A DNA stretch of 64,000 nt, taken from NCBI GenBank assembly GCA_039707655.1, contig CM077675.1:415709162-415773161 (forward strand), given 5' to 3'. This stretch comes from Elymus sibiricus (taxonomy: Eukaryota; Streptophyta; Magnoliopsida; Poales; Poaceae). The notes below the pieces were generated by a model. The model saw only the letters and a list, made by a program, of their open reading frames with translations, was not told the origin of the DNA and searched no databases. A program made the translations under genes and the position numbers. Shown in pieces: positions 1-9,686 of this stretch; position 1 is the first letter of the stretch, and every line of letters starts with the position of its first letter.

Positions 1-361
1 ACTTCTTACTTTGCATCTGTAGGTGTGGTAGGTGTGGTTTACTTAGTGCCTTCCCGTCCCCGTTCTAACCACCGTCGATCGCCCGCACCGTCCCGTCGCC
101 GGCACCACCTTGGTGAGCCTCTTGTTCTTATCCTTTTTATATAAAAAATCATGTTTGTAAGATTTAGATAGTTACTTGTATAGTTTTCTTACCTATATGG
201 TTGTTTGTTATACATAGTGGCATGGTTTTGATATCTGTCCCCGTCGGCCCTCGTCCGGTTTATGATTCGGATGTGGTATATACTCTCTTTTATAACTATT
301 TGTTGCATTTCGTGTTTATGACAATTATGCCCATCAAGTTGACATAGATATTTTTATCTAG
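1..361 (+). other. 5' exon/intron sequence of the CACTA-1 upstream transcription unit
   Basis: This stretch has no long ORF. Bases 1-112 are GC-rich and exon-like and end at a plausible splice donor (GTGAGC from 113). The rest is T-rich and intron-like. A polypyrimidine tract ending TTTATCTAG at 353-361 gives a good acceptor for the exon that follows. I infer that it is the 5' part of the small gene at 362-673; its true start is outside the window. Confidence 0.4.
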
Positions 362-673
362 GAGGTATGTGAACCGGAAATTGCAACCGACATGGATATT
401 CTTGTCAAGAAGTTAAATTTAGTTGAAAAAGAAAACAAGTATTTGAATGAAAAATTGAAAAGAGTCGAAGAAGAACAGATGAAACTGGAGTTGTATGTTG
501 CCGATGTCGTCGATGATCACAAGATCAAGATGGATGCAATGCGCTTGAAGATTAGAAAATTTAAAAAATATGCCATTGATAGTGAGGCTTGGTATCACTA
601 TGCAGTTGGATCAATTGTTACCTTAGTTGCGATCTTGATCGCATTTGTTGTTGCATTTAAATGCTTTAGCTAG
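362..673 (+). CDS. Small coiled-coil protein with C-terminal membrane segment, upstream of TNP2
   Basis: The reading frame is open from the acceptor at 361, continues through the ATG at 392 and stops at 671-673. From the ATG it is 93 residues. Residues 1-60 are Lys/Glu-rich with heptad-like spacing (LVKKLNLVEKENKYLNEKLK), suggesting a coiled coil. Residues 69-91 are a single hydrophobic segment (YAVGSIVTLVAILIAFVVAF) followed by KCFS, the layout of a tail-anchored membrane protein. It is probably the last exon of a gene beginning to the left. I recognise the same small ORF as common ahead of TNP2 in Triticeae CACTA elements, but I know of no function. It has no stops or frameshifts, unlike the transposase next to it. 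Confidence 0.6.
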   Translation, partial: EVCEPEIATDMDILVKKLNLVEKENKYLNEKLKRVEEEQMKLELYVADVVDDHKIKMDAMRLKIRKFKKYAIDSEAWYHYAVGSIVTLVAILIAFVVAFKCFS

Positions 674-759
674 AGAGTTTGTATGTTGTTTTATGAGAAC
701 AAGTGTGTATGAACTTTATGTATGAACTTGTATTAATTTGGTATTTTCGGTGTTGTGTA

Positions 760-3700
760 ATGAAGATGAGCCGGAAATGGATGTACGATGACCGATGCTC
801 TCCCCAATTCATTAATGGCGTGCATACTTTTCTGGTTGCGGCTGAGGCAAACAAGCGGGCGGATGGTTTTATGTATTGTCCATGTGCTGGCTGTAAGAAT
901 GATCAAAATTACTCTAACTCAAGAACCATTCACGTTCACCTGTTTGAGTCCGGTTTCATGTCCGGCTATAACTGTTGGACCAAGCACGGAGAAAGAGGGG
1001 TCCTAATGGAAGAGAATGAAGAAGAAGAGGATGACGACAGCTATCCTGGCCATGGGTTCCATGAATACGATGGTACAACAATGGGGGAAGAAGCTGAGCC
1101 GGCAATGCGGGAAGGAGCTGAAGAAGAGGCATCAGATGCGCCCGCTGATGATCTTGGTCGGGCCATTGCCGATGCAAAGAGAAACTGCACAAGTGAAAAG
1201 GAGAAGCTGAAGTTGCAGCGCATGTTAGAGGATCACAAGAAATTGTTGTACCCAAATTGCGAAGATGACTAGAAAAAGCTGGGTACCACACTCGAATTGC
1301 TACAATGGAAGGCAGAGAATGGTGTATCTGACAAGGCATTTGAAAAGTTGCTGATAATGTTAAAGAAGAAGCTAGCAAAGGACAACGAATTGCCCGACAG
1401 TACGTACGAAGCAAAGAAGGTTGTCTGCCCTCTAGGATTAGAGGTGCAGAAGATACATGCATGCCCTAATGACTGCATCCTCTACCGCGGTGAGTACGAG
1501 GATTTGAATGCATGCCTGGTATGCTGTGCATTGCGCTATAAGATCGGCCACGATGACCCTGGTGATGTTGAGGGTGAGCGCCCCAGGAAGAAGATTCCTG
1601 CCAAGGTGATGTGGTATGCTCCTATAATACCACGGTTGAAACGTTTGTTCCAAAACAAAGAGCATGCCAAGTTGATGCGATGGCACAAAGAAGACCGTAA
1701 GAAAGACGGGAAGTTGAGAGTACCCGCTGACGGATCGCAGTGGAGAAAAATCGAGAGAACGTGGAAGGACTTTGCAAAGGACGCAAGGAACGTATGGTTT
1801 GGTTTAAGTGCAGATGGCATTAATCCTTTTGGGGAGCAGAACAGCAATCATAGCACATGGCCTGTGACTCTATGTATCTATAACCTTCCTCCTTGGTTGT
1901 GCATGAAGCGGAAGTTCATTATGATGGCAGAGCTCATCCATGGCCCCAAGCAACCCGGCAACGACATTGATGTGTACCTAAGGCCATTAGTTGAAGAACT
2001 TTTAGAGCTGTGGAGTATAGAAGGTGTATGTGCGTGGGATGAGCACAAACAGCAGGAATTTGACCTGCGAGCGTTGCTGTTTGTAACCATCAATGATTGG
2101 CCTGCTCTCAGTAACCTTTCAGGACAGACAAACAAGGGATACCACGCATGCACGCATTGTTTAGATGATACCGACAGTATATATTTGGATAAATGTAAGA
2201 AGAATGTGTACCTGGGGCATCGTCGATTTCTTCAGAGCAGGCATCCCGTAAGAAAGAAAGGCAAGCATTTCAAAGGTGAGGCAGATCACCGGAAGAAGCA
2301 TCGCCACCGTACTGGTGATGATATACTTGATATGGTCAAGGATTTAAAAGTAATCTTTGGAAAGGGTCCTGGCGGACAATCTGTTCTGAATGACGCTGAC
2401 GGACGCGCACCCATGTGGAAGAAGAAATCTATATTTTGGGACCTACCCTATTGGAAAGACCTAGAGGTCCGCTCTGCAATCGACGTGATGCACGTGATGA
2501 AGAATCTTTGCGTGAACCTGCTAGGCTTCTTGGGCGTGTATGGGAAGACAAAAGATACACCGGAGGCACAGGAGGACCAGCAACATATGCACGGAGAAGA
2601 CGGCATGGATCCAAAGCAGTTTTAGGGTCATGCCAGCTATGCTCTTACGAAAGAAGAGAAGGAAATCTTCTTCGAATGCCTGCTCAGTATGAAGGTCCCG
2701 TCTGGCTTCTCGTCGAATATAAAGGGAATAATAAATATGGCAGAGAAAAAGTTCCAAAACCTAAAGTCTCATGACTGCCATGTGATTATGACGCCACTGC
2801 TTCCGGTTGCATTGAGGGGGCTTCTACCGGAAAACGTCCGATTAGCCATTGTGAAGCTATGTGCATTCCTCAATGCAATCTCTCAGAAGGTAATCGATCC
2901 AGAAATCCTACCAAGGTTAGAAAATGATTTGGTGCAATGTCTTGTCAGTTTCGAGTTGGTGTTCCCACCATCGTTCTTCAATATCATGACGCACGTCCTA
3001 GTTCACCTAGTCAAGGAGATTGCCATTCTGGGTCCTGTATTTCTACACAATATGTTCCCCTTTGAGAGGTTCATGGGAGTCTTAAAGAAATATGTTCATA
3101 ATCGTGCTAGGCCAGAAGGAAGCATCTCCAAGGGCCATGAAACAGAGGAGGTCATTGAGTTTTGTGTTGACTTTATTCCTGACATTAAGCCGATTGGTGT
3201 TCCTGAATCGCGGCATGAGGGCAGACTGGGTGGAAAAGGCATGCTAGGAAAGAATTCAGTAATATGCCAGGACGGGCATTCTTTGGCACAAGCACACTAC
3301 ACAGTTCTACAAAGTTCCGCCTTGGTGGCTCCGTATATCGAGCAACACAAGAATATTCTACGCTCCAAACACCCGGAGCAGTCTGACGACTGGATTACGC
3401 ATGAACAAACGGTGACGTTCGCCGGTTGGTTGCAGACACGTCTGATGCATGACGACACTGTTGCAGATGACCTGTACTTGCTGTCCAAGTTACCATCTTC
3501 GACTATATTGACTTTCAAAGGGTACGAGATAAATGGGAATACATTTTACACGATCGCCCAAGATAAAAAGAGCGCCAACGAAAACAGTGGTGTCCGCTTT
3601 GATGCAACAAACACCAATAGGCCAAAGGACACATATTATGGTTACATAGAGGAGATATGGGAACTTGACTATGGACTTGGTTTGAAGGTCCCTTTGTTTT

Positions 3701-4119
3701 GGTGCAAATGGGTCAATCTGACAGGAGGCAGGGTAAAGGAAGACCCGCAGTACGGAATGACAACAGTGGATCTCAACAATCACGCAGACGAACCAATCGT
3801 CCTAGCCAATGATGTGGCGTAGGTTTTCTATGTGAAGGACATGTCTACCAAGCCGAGAAAAAGAAAAGATAAGGAAGCGAATACATCATACGATGAGCCA
3901 AAGCGCCACATAGTTCTTTCAGGGAAAAGAAACATCGTGGGAGTGGAGGACAAGACAGACATGTCAGAAGATTAAGATAAGTTTCATGAAATTGCTCCCT
4001 TCACAGTGAATGTTGACCCGAGCATCAAGTTAAACGATGAAGATTGTCCATGGTTACGGCGCAAAGGGACACACGCGAAGAAAAAGTTTTATACCCAAAG
4101 ATCCCACTCTGGGATGTGA
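760..4119 (+). pseudogene. TNP2-type CACTA transposase, broken by four in-frame stops
   Basis: One reading frame runs from ATG 760 or 766 to TGA 4117-4119 and is interrupted at 1270 (TAG), 2623 (TAG), 3820 (TAG) and 3973 (TAA), with no frameshift. The order of family domains is kept: an N-terminal transposase-associated zinc-binding region (CPCAGCKN, residues near 40-50), an acidic linker, the Transposase_21 core (LQWKAENGVSD, CPNDCILYRGEYED, WPVTLCIYNLPPWLCMKRK, SAIDVMHVMKN), then the DUF4218-like part (FPFERFMGVLKKYV) and the DUF4216-like part (PLFWCKWV). These proteins bind element ends and catalyse excision and integration. The three TAG stops stand where the family usually has Gln, so each is explained by CAG to TAG. 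As it stands the gene cannot make full-length transposase. Confidence 0.92.
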
Positions 4120-5032
4120 CCGGCTTCTCTAGTTAGTTTCCGGACTTATATATCTGGAAAGTCCCACTTCAGACAAACCGGAGGGAATCTTTGTAATAGT
4201 AGTGTACTTATGTGTTTTGGCATTTGAAACGCGAAGAAATATTATGTCCAAAGCCACGTCATCAATTTTCAACCCTTTCTGACTTCATTTGCTATTTTTC
4301 ATGCATTTACTGATTTTTTTGAGCTAAATGACCCTGAAATTGAAAAGCACTACAAATGAACTCTGAAAAGGTTGAAAGTTGGCATGGTATCATCATTTCA
4401 CCCACATAGCATGTGCTAAAAAGTTGAGAGGGTTACGGCAAAAACTGGACGCACTTCGTGTACAAAATGAACAATCTCTTTCGAAGTATCAGGGTTTCAC
4501 ACGAAAACTCGTCTGTTACAAAAGCATTTCATTTTTTTAAATAACCTAACAATTACCAAATTGAATATAATGATAAAACACACTAATATTAAACAGCAAA
4601 AAAAATAATCACTGAAAAATCTATTTTTAAAGTAAAGTTATTCACAAACTAGTGATTTACACAAATTTCAAATAATTCGAATTTAAACTATTCAAATTTG
4701 AAAACTACTAGCACTAACAGAATGTTTATAATTTTTTTTACCTAAAGCAAAAAGATCCACAAAGAAACTCTAAATAAAGCAAAAAACAACTCAGAAACAA
4801 AATAAAATAAATAAAGCAGAAAACAAAAAAAACAAATAAAAAGAAAGCCCGCCTATTGGGATGCAGGCCAGTACGGCCCAGTAGGTCCCAGTGGGCGGCA
4901 CAGGTGCGGTAGGCCCAGAAGGCCTGCATTAGAGAGGAGCTCGACACGGTAGCCGCGGCGGGGCTTATAAACCGGTGCGAGCTCCTCTCAACTAGCAAAG
5001 TGGGACTAAACATTCGACACGGGAAGCCAGGC
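4120..5032. other. CACTA-1 spacer between the transposase and the second gene
   Basis: No supported gene. Bases 4120-4850 are AT-rich with several poly-A stretches. From about 4850 the sequence becomes GC-rich and resembles the subterminal/promoter sequence of Triticeae CACTA elements, including a TATAAA at 4966-4971. A 106-aa minus-strand frame here has no recognisable domain and is probably chance. Confidence 0.5.
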
Positions 5033-5187
5033 CCTTTAGTCGCGGTTGGAGCCACCAACCGCGACTAAAGGTGAATTTCATCCAGTCCAAGCGGCGGGAA
5101 GCCAGACCTTTAGTCGCGCTTTGTGGCTCCAACCGCGACTAAAGGTGGCCTTTAGTCGCGGTTGGAGCCACTAACCGCGACTAAAGG
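5033..5187. repeat. Three internal inverted-repeat hairpins, TTTAGTCGCGGTT type
   Basis: Three consecutive palindromic units of about 38 bp occur at 5033-5071, 5107-5145 and 5150-5187. Each pairs CTTTAGTCGCGGTTGG, or a close variant, with its complement over a short loop containing GAGCCA or GTGGCT. These are the transposase-binding type of repeat normally found near CACTA ends. Here they sit immediately upstream of the TATA box of the second gene. Their core (TCGCGG) differs from that of the 3' terminal repeats (TGCCGG and TCCCGG). Confidence 0.85.
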
Positions 5188-5235
5188 CTCTCATATATAT
5201 AACGCCACTTACGAAAAATTCACCATCCTCTCCAT
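5188..5235 (+). promoter_or_regulatory. Probable core promoter of the CACTA-1 second gene
   Basis: A TATATATAA box at 5194-5202 directly follows the hairpin repeats. A GC-rich leader begins about 30 bp downstream, near 5225-5235. The placement ahead of the second gene and the abrupt change to a C-rich leader support a Pol II core promoter. A possible leader-intron donor (GTGAGC) is at 5471. Confidence 0.55.
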
Positions 5236-5545
5236 TCTCTCGACGCCAAACACAGACGACGCCGCCAGGCTGCTGCGCGCCGCCGCCTGCCCCGTTCGAC
5301 GCCGTCGCCGCCCCAGACGCCGGCCGCCCGCGCCTCCTCGCCGATCCCCGACTCCGGACGCGCCCTCCTCGCCGATCCCCGACGGCACCGCCCGCGCACG
5401 CTCCTCGCTGCGCCGCCTGCCCCGACGCGGTCGCCGCCCCCGACTCGCCTCGCCTCGCCGTCGCCCCACTGTGAGCTCATCAGTTCCCTCTCCCCTCTCT
5501 CCCTCGCCCCCTGCCGCCATGGCCGCCCCTGGCCTCCCCGAGCCC

Positions 5546-5597
5546 ACACACACACACACATATGCATGAACACAGTACACACACACACACACACACA
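5546..5597. repeat. (CA)n microsatellite, interrupted
   Basis: Two (CA)n runs, at 5546-5561 and 5578-5597, are separated by an imperfect ATATGCATGAACACAGTA spacer. They lie in the probable leader intron of the second CACTA-1 gene. Confidence 0.9.
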
Positions 5598-6029
5598 TGT
5601 GACACATTTTCTATTTAGATGTTGTAGTTGTTTTAGATGATTATTTAGTATATTAGTATATTAGTATAGGGAGTATATATGTATGTATAGAAATTAAATG
5701 TTAGATGCATGTTTTTTAGTTTTTTATACTTTTAGTTTATAGCTAGATAAATGTTAGATATAAAAACGTTGAGGAATTTTGACATTTGATCCAATGTATA
5801 GCAATTAGTATTTGCAAAAGTTGCATATTTTAATGTTGTATTTGCAATAGATTTTCTTAGTCCTTTTAATGGATTTATCAGGAATGCCCCCACAATTGGG
5901 CCATTTTGTTAAATCCCTTAAAGGTTAAGAGAATCCGTTATGATTCTGAAGGTTCCTCGTATATAAGAAATCACAATCAAGCATTTCAAAAATGTTAAAT
6001 TTGCATAGAATTTCTTCTCGGAGTCAATA

Positions 6030-6464
6030 ATGCCCGGCCCGCATCCTCGTCGTCGACTCATTCGCGACGACGTCCTGCTTCAGAGGGGCAACGTTCAGGA
6101 CTGGGCTCCGCCGGGCTGGCACTGGGAGGTGCTACCTTCAGGGGCGCGCAGCTTGGTGAGGAACCCGGCCCCTGGTCCCGTCGTCGACCCGGAGCTTCTT
6201 TGGTGGCGTTCGCGTGGGCCACTTTCGGTGCGGAGGCAGCCGGCCCCGTCGGAGGTGGTACGTCGCCATGTCAGGGAGGAGGACGAGCACGTCCATCGCT
6301 ACATGGATGCATTGGACGTCAGGTTCTCCAATACCTGGCAGGTTCTTCAGGGATCTCACCCGAGCTATGATCCTGTGATGGTTCCTTCTCTTTGGGTGTC
6401 CACCGCCCGCGCCTCAGGAACCGCGAGTGAACTAGATTCTTCGATAATATTCGATCTGTATTAG
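6030..6464 (+). CDS. Leader ORF of CACTA-1, 144 aa, conserved with CACTA-3
   Basis: This ORF is GC-rich and Arg/Pro/Trp-rich (RRRLIRDDVLLQRGN, PELLWWRSRG, VREEDEHVHRYMDALDVRF) with no domain I can name. Its nearest relative in the window is the minus-strand ORF at 57190-57501 in CACTA-3, which keeps long stretches at the same spacing. A coding frame conserved in two different CACTA elements suggests a real peptide or leader exon rather than chance. It ends about 200 bp before the ATG of the next ORF (6673), so it could be an upstream ORF on the same mRNA. No function is known to me. Confidence 0.6.
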   Translation: MPGPHPRRRLIRDDVLLQRGNVQDWAPPGWHWEVLPSGARSLVRNPAPGPVVDPELLWWRSRGPLSVRRQPAPSEVVRRHVREEDEHVHRYMDALDVRFSNTWQVLQGSHPSYDPVMVPSLWVSTARASGTASELDSSIIFDLY

Positions 6465-8435
6465 CTAGTGATAATACTCGAGATGTATTCGAGATTATAT
6501 TCGATAATATTCAAGACGATTTATTCGAGATTATATTTGATGATGCATATTATATGAATTATTCGAGATGCATATTATGTACTATGATTCAGTTTTTCCT
6601 TATTGATTGCATGCATTCTAATTTGAATACTAAATTTTTTTATCTTTCTTCTGGATTAGTTAAATAAAAGCTATGGACAATACTGGTAGAGAAGGAGAAG
6701 AGGCTCTGTTTGACATCATACGCTCCCCGAGCCCAGAGCATGAACCTGAAGATGACTGCTCGCAATATCTGAACAATTCCGGTGAGGGTTGTATGATATT
6801 TGATGAAGACGAACGAATAGATGAAGGCGACAACGATGTTGACGAAGAAAATGTTCTTCAAATAACAAAGACCGGCGAGGTATATTTATTATATAAGCCA
6901 TCCGGTGATCATTACATGTCTTAATTGATTTGTATGTATTAACGAATCGATCTTTCTTCTTTTAGGCCTCCGGATCGAGCAAATCTTCTACAAACGACAG
7001 GGTAGTTCGAGGCCCGGCCAGAAAGTTGGAGTCTGGCGTAAAGTTCAACATCGATTCCATCAAAACATCAAATGGCGAACCGCTTGAACCTAGGAAAAAT
7101 GCGACCAAGTTCAAGAATCAATGCGGAGTTATTGTCAGGGACCAAATCCCGATCTCCGTTCAAGAATGGAAAAAGCCAGCAAAGGGAGATCGAGCAGGAG
7201 TTACTTTTGTCGACGAAAGAGCAAAAGATGTGCTTTGGGACTCGCTCATGTCACATTTCACCCTACCAGATAATTTGACAGATGCAGATCTGAAGAAAGT
7301 CAGAAACTATGCTCTTAAAAAGATGGAGATCGCATTCAACACCTTCAAGAAAAATACATTGACTGCGTACGTCAAAGCAAAAAAGAAGACTCCAGAATTC
7401 AAGGGAGCACTGGTGAAGGCAAAAGATCACTGGGACGCTTTCGTGAAGTTCAAGGAATCGGAACACGCTAAGGAACGGTCGAGAAAAAACAAGATTAATG
7501 CTGCGAAAAAGAAGTGGCACCATACTCTGGGGCCAGGTGGCTACCAGGTGGCCCTGCCTAAGTGGGATCAATCTGAGCAAGAGATGATTAGTGCAGGGGT
7601 CACTCCAGTTACATTGAAATGGCCCCCCAGGTGCAGGACATGGTTTTATGCGCATGGGGGGAAGTTGGACCCAGAGACAGGGTTGATTAAGGTGAAGGCA
7701 AGTCTTAAAGAAGCGACAGACGAAATACTTCTTGCAATAGAAGAAGATCGAACGGGGGTGTTCACGCCCAACAGTGAGAACGATGAGCTTACGCGCGCCC
7801 TGAAGAATCCTGAACACCCGGGAAGAACACGAGGCAAAGGCGTTGTTCCGTGGTTTGAGGGGTTTGCGGATTGGAACGACGACTATAGAAGCCGTGCGAG
7901 AAAGAAGAAGCAGGAGGAGCAGAAGAAGAAGGAGGAAGCACTCCGCCTTGAAGGCCTAGAATCAAAGCACCTGGAGTTGGAACGCGCTTTTAGGCGGCAG
8001 CAGGAGCAGATCGACTCACTCAGCCAGGAAAGGGTGTCTCAGCAGGAGCATGAGCAGATCGATCCAGCATTGGATAGCACCATCCCATCTATGCCGAGAA
8101 GCAGCATGGGTTCCGCCCCGGCCGATATCGATGATGCACTGCTAGCTAGCTACCCTGTGGATGATATCAAAGACAGGACTAACTGGGAGCTACACATGAA
8201 AGTGAAGAACTTATCCATGAAGGTGGCGGACGGCTATGCTTTAGCAAAGCCCCCTGAAGCAACCTTCCATTGCAATCCCATTCCAGCTGGCTATGCTCGT
8301 GTCAGGGTTGATGAAGTGATGTGAGGATATCACGAGCTACAACTTGACATTCTTGGAGGTGACAAGGAGAGAACACTGAGAGAGGCCATACATCGTATCA
8401 TTCTATGGAAAAAGGATTGCATCGTCTTTCCAAGG

Positions 8436-8571
8436 CCACCGACTCCTCCTCCTCCAAGTCCGCCGCAGCGTCAGTCGACTCCTCCTCCTCCAAGTCCGGC
8501 ACCGCGTCAGCCGACTCCTCCTCCAAGTCCGGCACGGCGTCAGCCAACTCCTCCTCCTCCAAGTCCGGCAC
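8436..8571 (+). repeat. Proline-rich coding minisatellite, left half
   Basis: Imperfect 33-36-bp units (ACTCCTCCTCCTCCAAGTCC plus GGCACCGCGTCAGCCG) encode repeats of the type TPPPPSPAPRQP in the frame of the CACTA-1 second gene. At least four units lie left of the retrotransposon and about three right of it (21488-21590). The target-site word GGCAC is part of the repeat unit. Confidence 0.85.
8567..8571. repeat. Target-site duplication GGCAC (left copy) of the Retand insertion
   Basis: GGCAC occurs immediately before LTR base 8572 and again at 21488-21492 immediately after the second LTR. This is the 5-bp duplication expected of an LTR-retrotransposon integrase. Removing 8572-21492 restores the repeat reading frame. 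Confidence 0.93.
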
Positions 8572-9162
8572 TGTAGTGGGAACGTGTCTGACAGTAGATG
8601 GTAGGGGTACGAAAGGAGAGGGCAGAGTCCTAGCTACGGCGAGGGTGTACAGACAGATGTATGAGTTCAGGCCTCACTCGGAAGTGATAACAGCCCTACG
8701 TCTCAGGTGCTCCGGGGAGCTTACTCTGTCGAGTGATACGTGTGTTGTGTTTACAAAGGATTGCGAACCCTTTTGCCAGTGGGGAGGGGTGGCTTATATA
8801 GAGTGCGCTGCCCCTCATAAACGTCCGGCATCTAAGGGATTGATTGTGGGGAGTAAAGAGGGACGTTACTGGTAACGTATACAATAAATGCCAGTTAAGG
8901 CGGCGAGCGTAACGCCTGCCCGTTGGCGTCCCTGGGGAGACTCCCGGTCTTCTACAGTCGAGTGATTGGCGACCGCTCCGAGTGAGGGTTTACTGTCGAG
9001 TGTAGGGGGGGTCTTCCGAGTGAACATATGTCGAGTGACTCATATGCCATGGCTAGTTCAGTCGGAATCTCTCTTGTAGTCTTGTAGTTCTCCAATGTGG
9101 TGTCCTTAGGTGGGGTATGTAAGACAGGCCTAATACCCTACCCTAGATACATATCCTCGTCA
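8572..9162 (-). repeat. 3' LTR of the Retand element
   Basis: It starts TGTAGTGGGAACG and ends ATCCTCGTCA (TG...CA) and is 591 bp, the same length as its partner at 20897-21487. It contains a TATA-like CTATATAAG on the minus strand and AATAAA at 8883-8888 on the + strand. Several YCGAGTG words occur near its right end. Confidence 0.95.
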
Positions 9163-9175
9163 TTAGCCCCCGAAT
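9163..9175 (-). other. Polypurine tract of the Retand element
   Basis: Read on the minus strand, the bases just before the 3' LTR are CATTCGGGGGCTAA. The G-run directly abutting an LTR is the expected primer site for plus-strand DNA synthesis and confirms that the element is transcribed on the minus strand. Confidence 0.75.
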
Positions 9176-9514
9176 GGATCAGGGCTCGAGTGGAGAAGGG
9201 ACAGTGCAGGTTCTGCCGAACTTAGCGTTCCGAATGAGCTTCGAGATTTTTCCGATACCTGTGACGACTGGGCCTTCCAACTTCTGCCTTGATCTATTCA
9301 GCTTGTCAGCTCTTCCGAGTGAATTCAGATGCAGGTTCGAGTCCGAATGGTCAACAGGATCTTCAGATGTGAAAGGACGTTCTGTCCGGCCCGGATTTCG
9401 CGGGATTCGAAATTTCGGGGAACGCGCACCGAGCAGGGATGACGCAACCGACAGGGAAGCGGCTCCTCGATCCTCGCACCACCGTTATCGCCACATATCG
9501 CGACTCCTCCAATA

Positions 9515-9686
9515 GTGGGATACACAGGGATTTGGCGGGCCCACGAGTCAGTGACTCGGGTCGACGGACATAAAAAACGAGAAGGGAGGGGAATTTGCGA
9601 CAGTGCGCTCATTTTCCCCTCGTCTCCTCCGCTTCTTCTGCTCTGCCGCCGCGCTGCTCAGATCGAATCCACTCACTGCCGCGACA
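9515..9686 (+). promoter_or_regulatory. Probable leader of the antisense gene
   Basis: Upstream of ATG 9687, a weak TATA-like ACATAAAAAA at 9568-9577 is followed about 30 bp later by a C/T-rich leader (9605-9680). This placement is what a Pol II start for the antisense gene would look like. No stronger element is visible. Confidence 0.3.

Larger units (their letters stand above)
6673..8571 (+). pseudogene. CACTA-1 second gene, 5' half (split by the retrotransposon)
   Basis: Exon 1 is 6673-6879, starting MDNTGREGEEAL, with donor GTATAT at 6880. The acceptor at 6964-6965 opens an exon in the same frame that continues through 8571. It encodes a plant CACTA ORF2-type protein: a basic region (FKNQCGVIVRDQ), a Lys/Glu-rich coiled-coil stretch (KKKQEEQKKKEE) near 7900-7960, and a proline-rich repeat from about 8436. 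An in-frame TGA at 8322-8324 sits where Arg (CGA) would be expected, so this is probably a CG-site transition. At 8571 the reading frame is cut by the Retand LTR and resumes at 21493. The protein is usually found beside TNP2; its role in transposition is not established. Confidence 0.8.

Noticed and set aside
5162..5607. Long Arg/Pro-rich frames on both strands in the GC-rich block
   Set aside because: They arise from C/G-rich leader sequence with few possible stops; a TATA box and leader-intron donor explain the block better.
9174..9515. 113-aa frame next to the 3' LTR as a separate gene
   Set aside because: Lies between the polypurine tract and the antisense gene, has no known motif and is not continued by splicing into the next exon.
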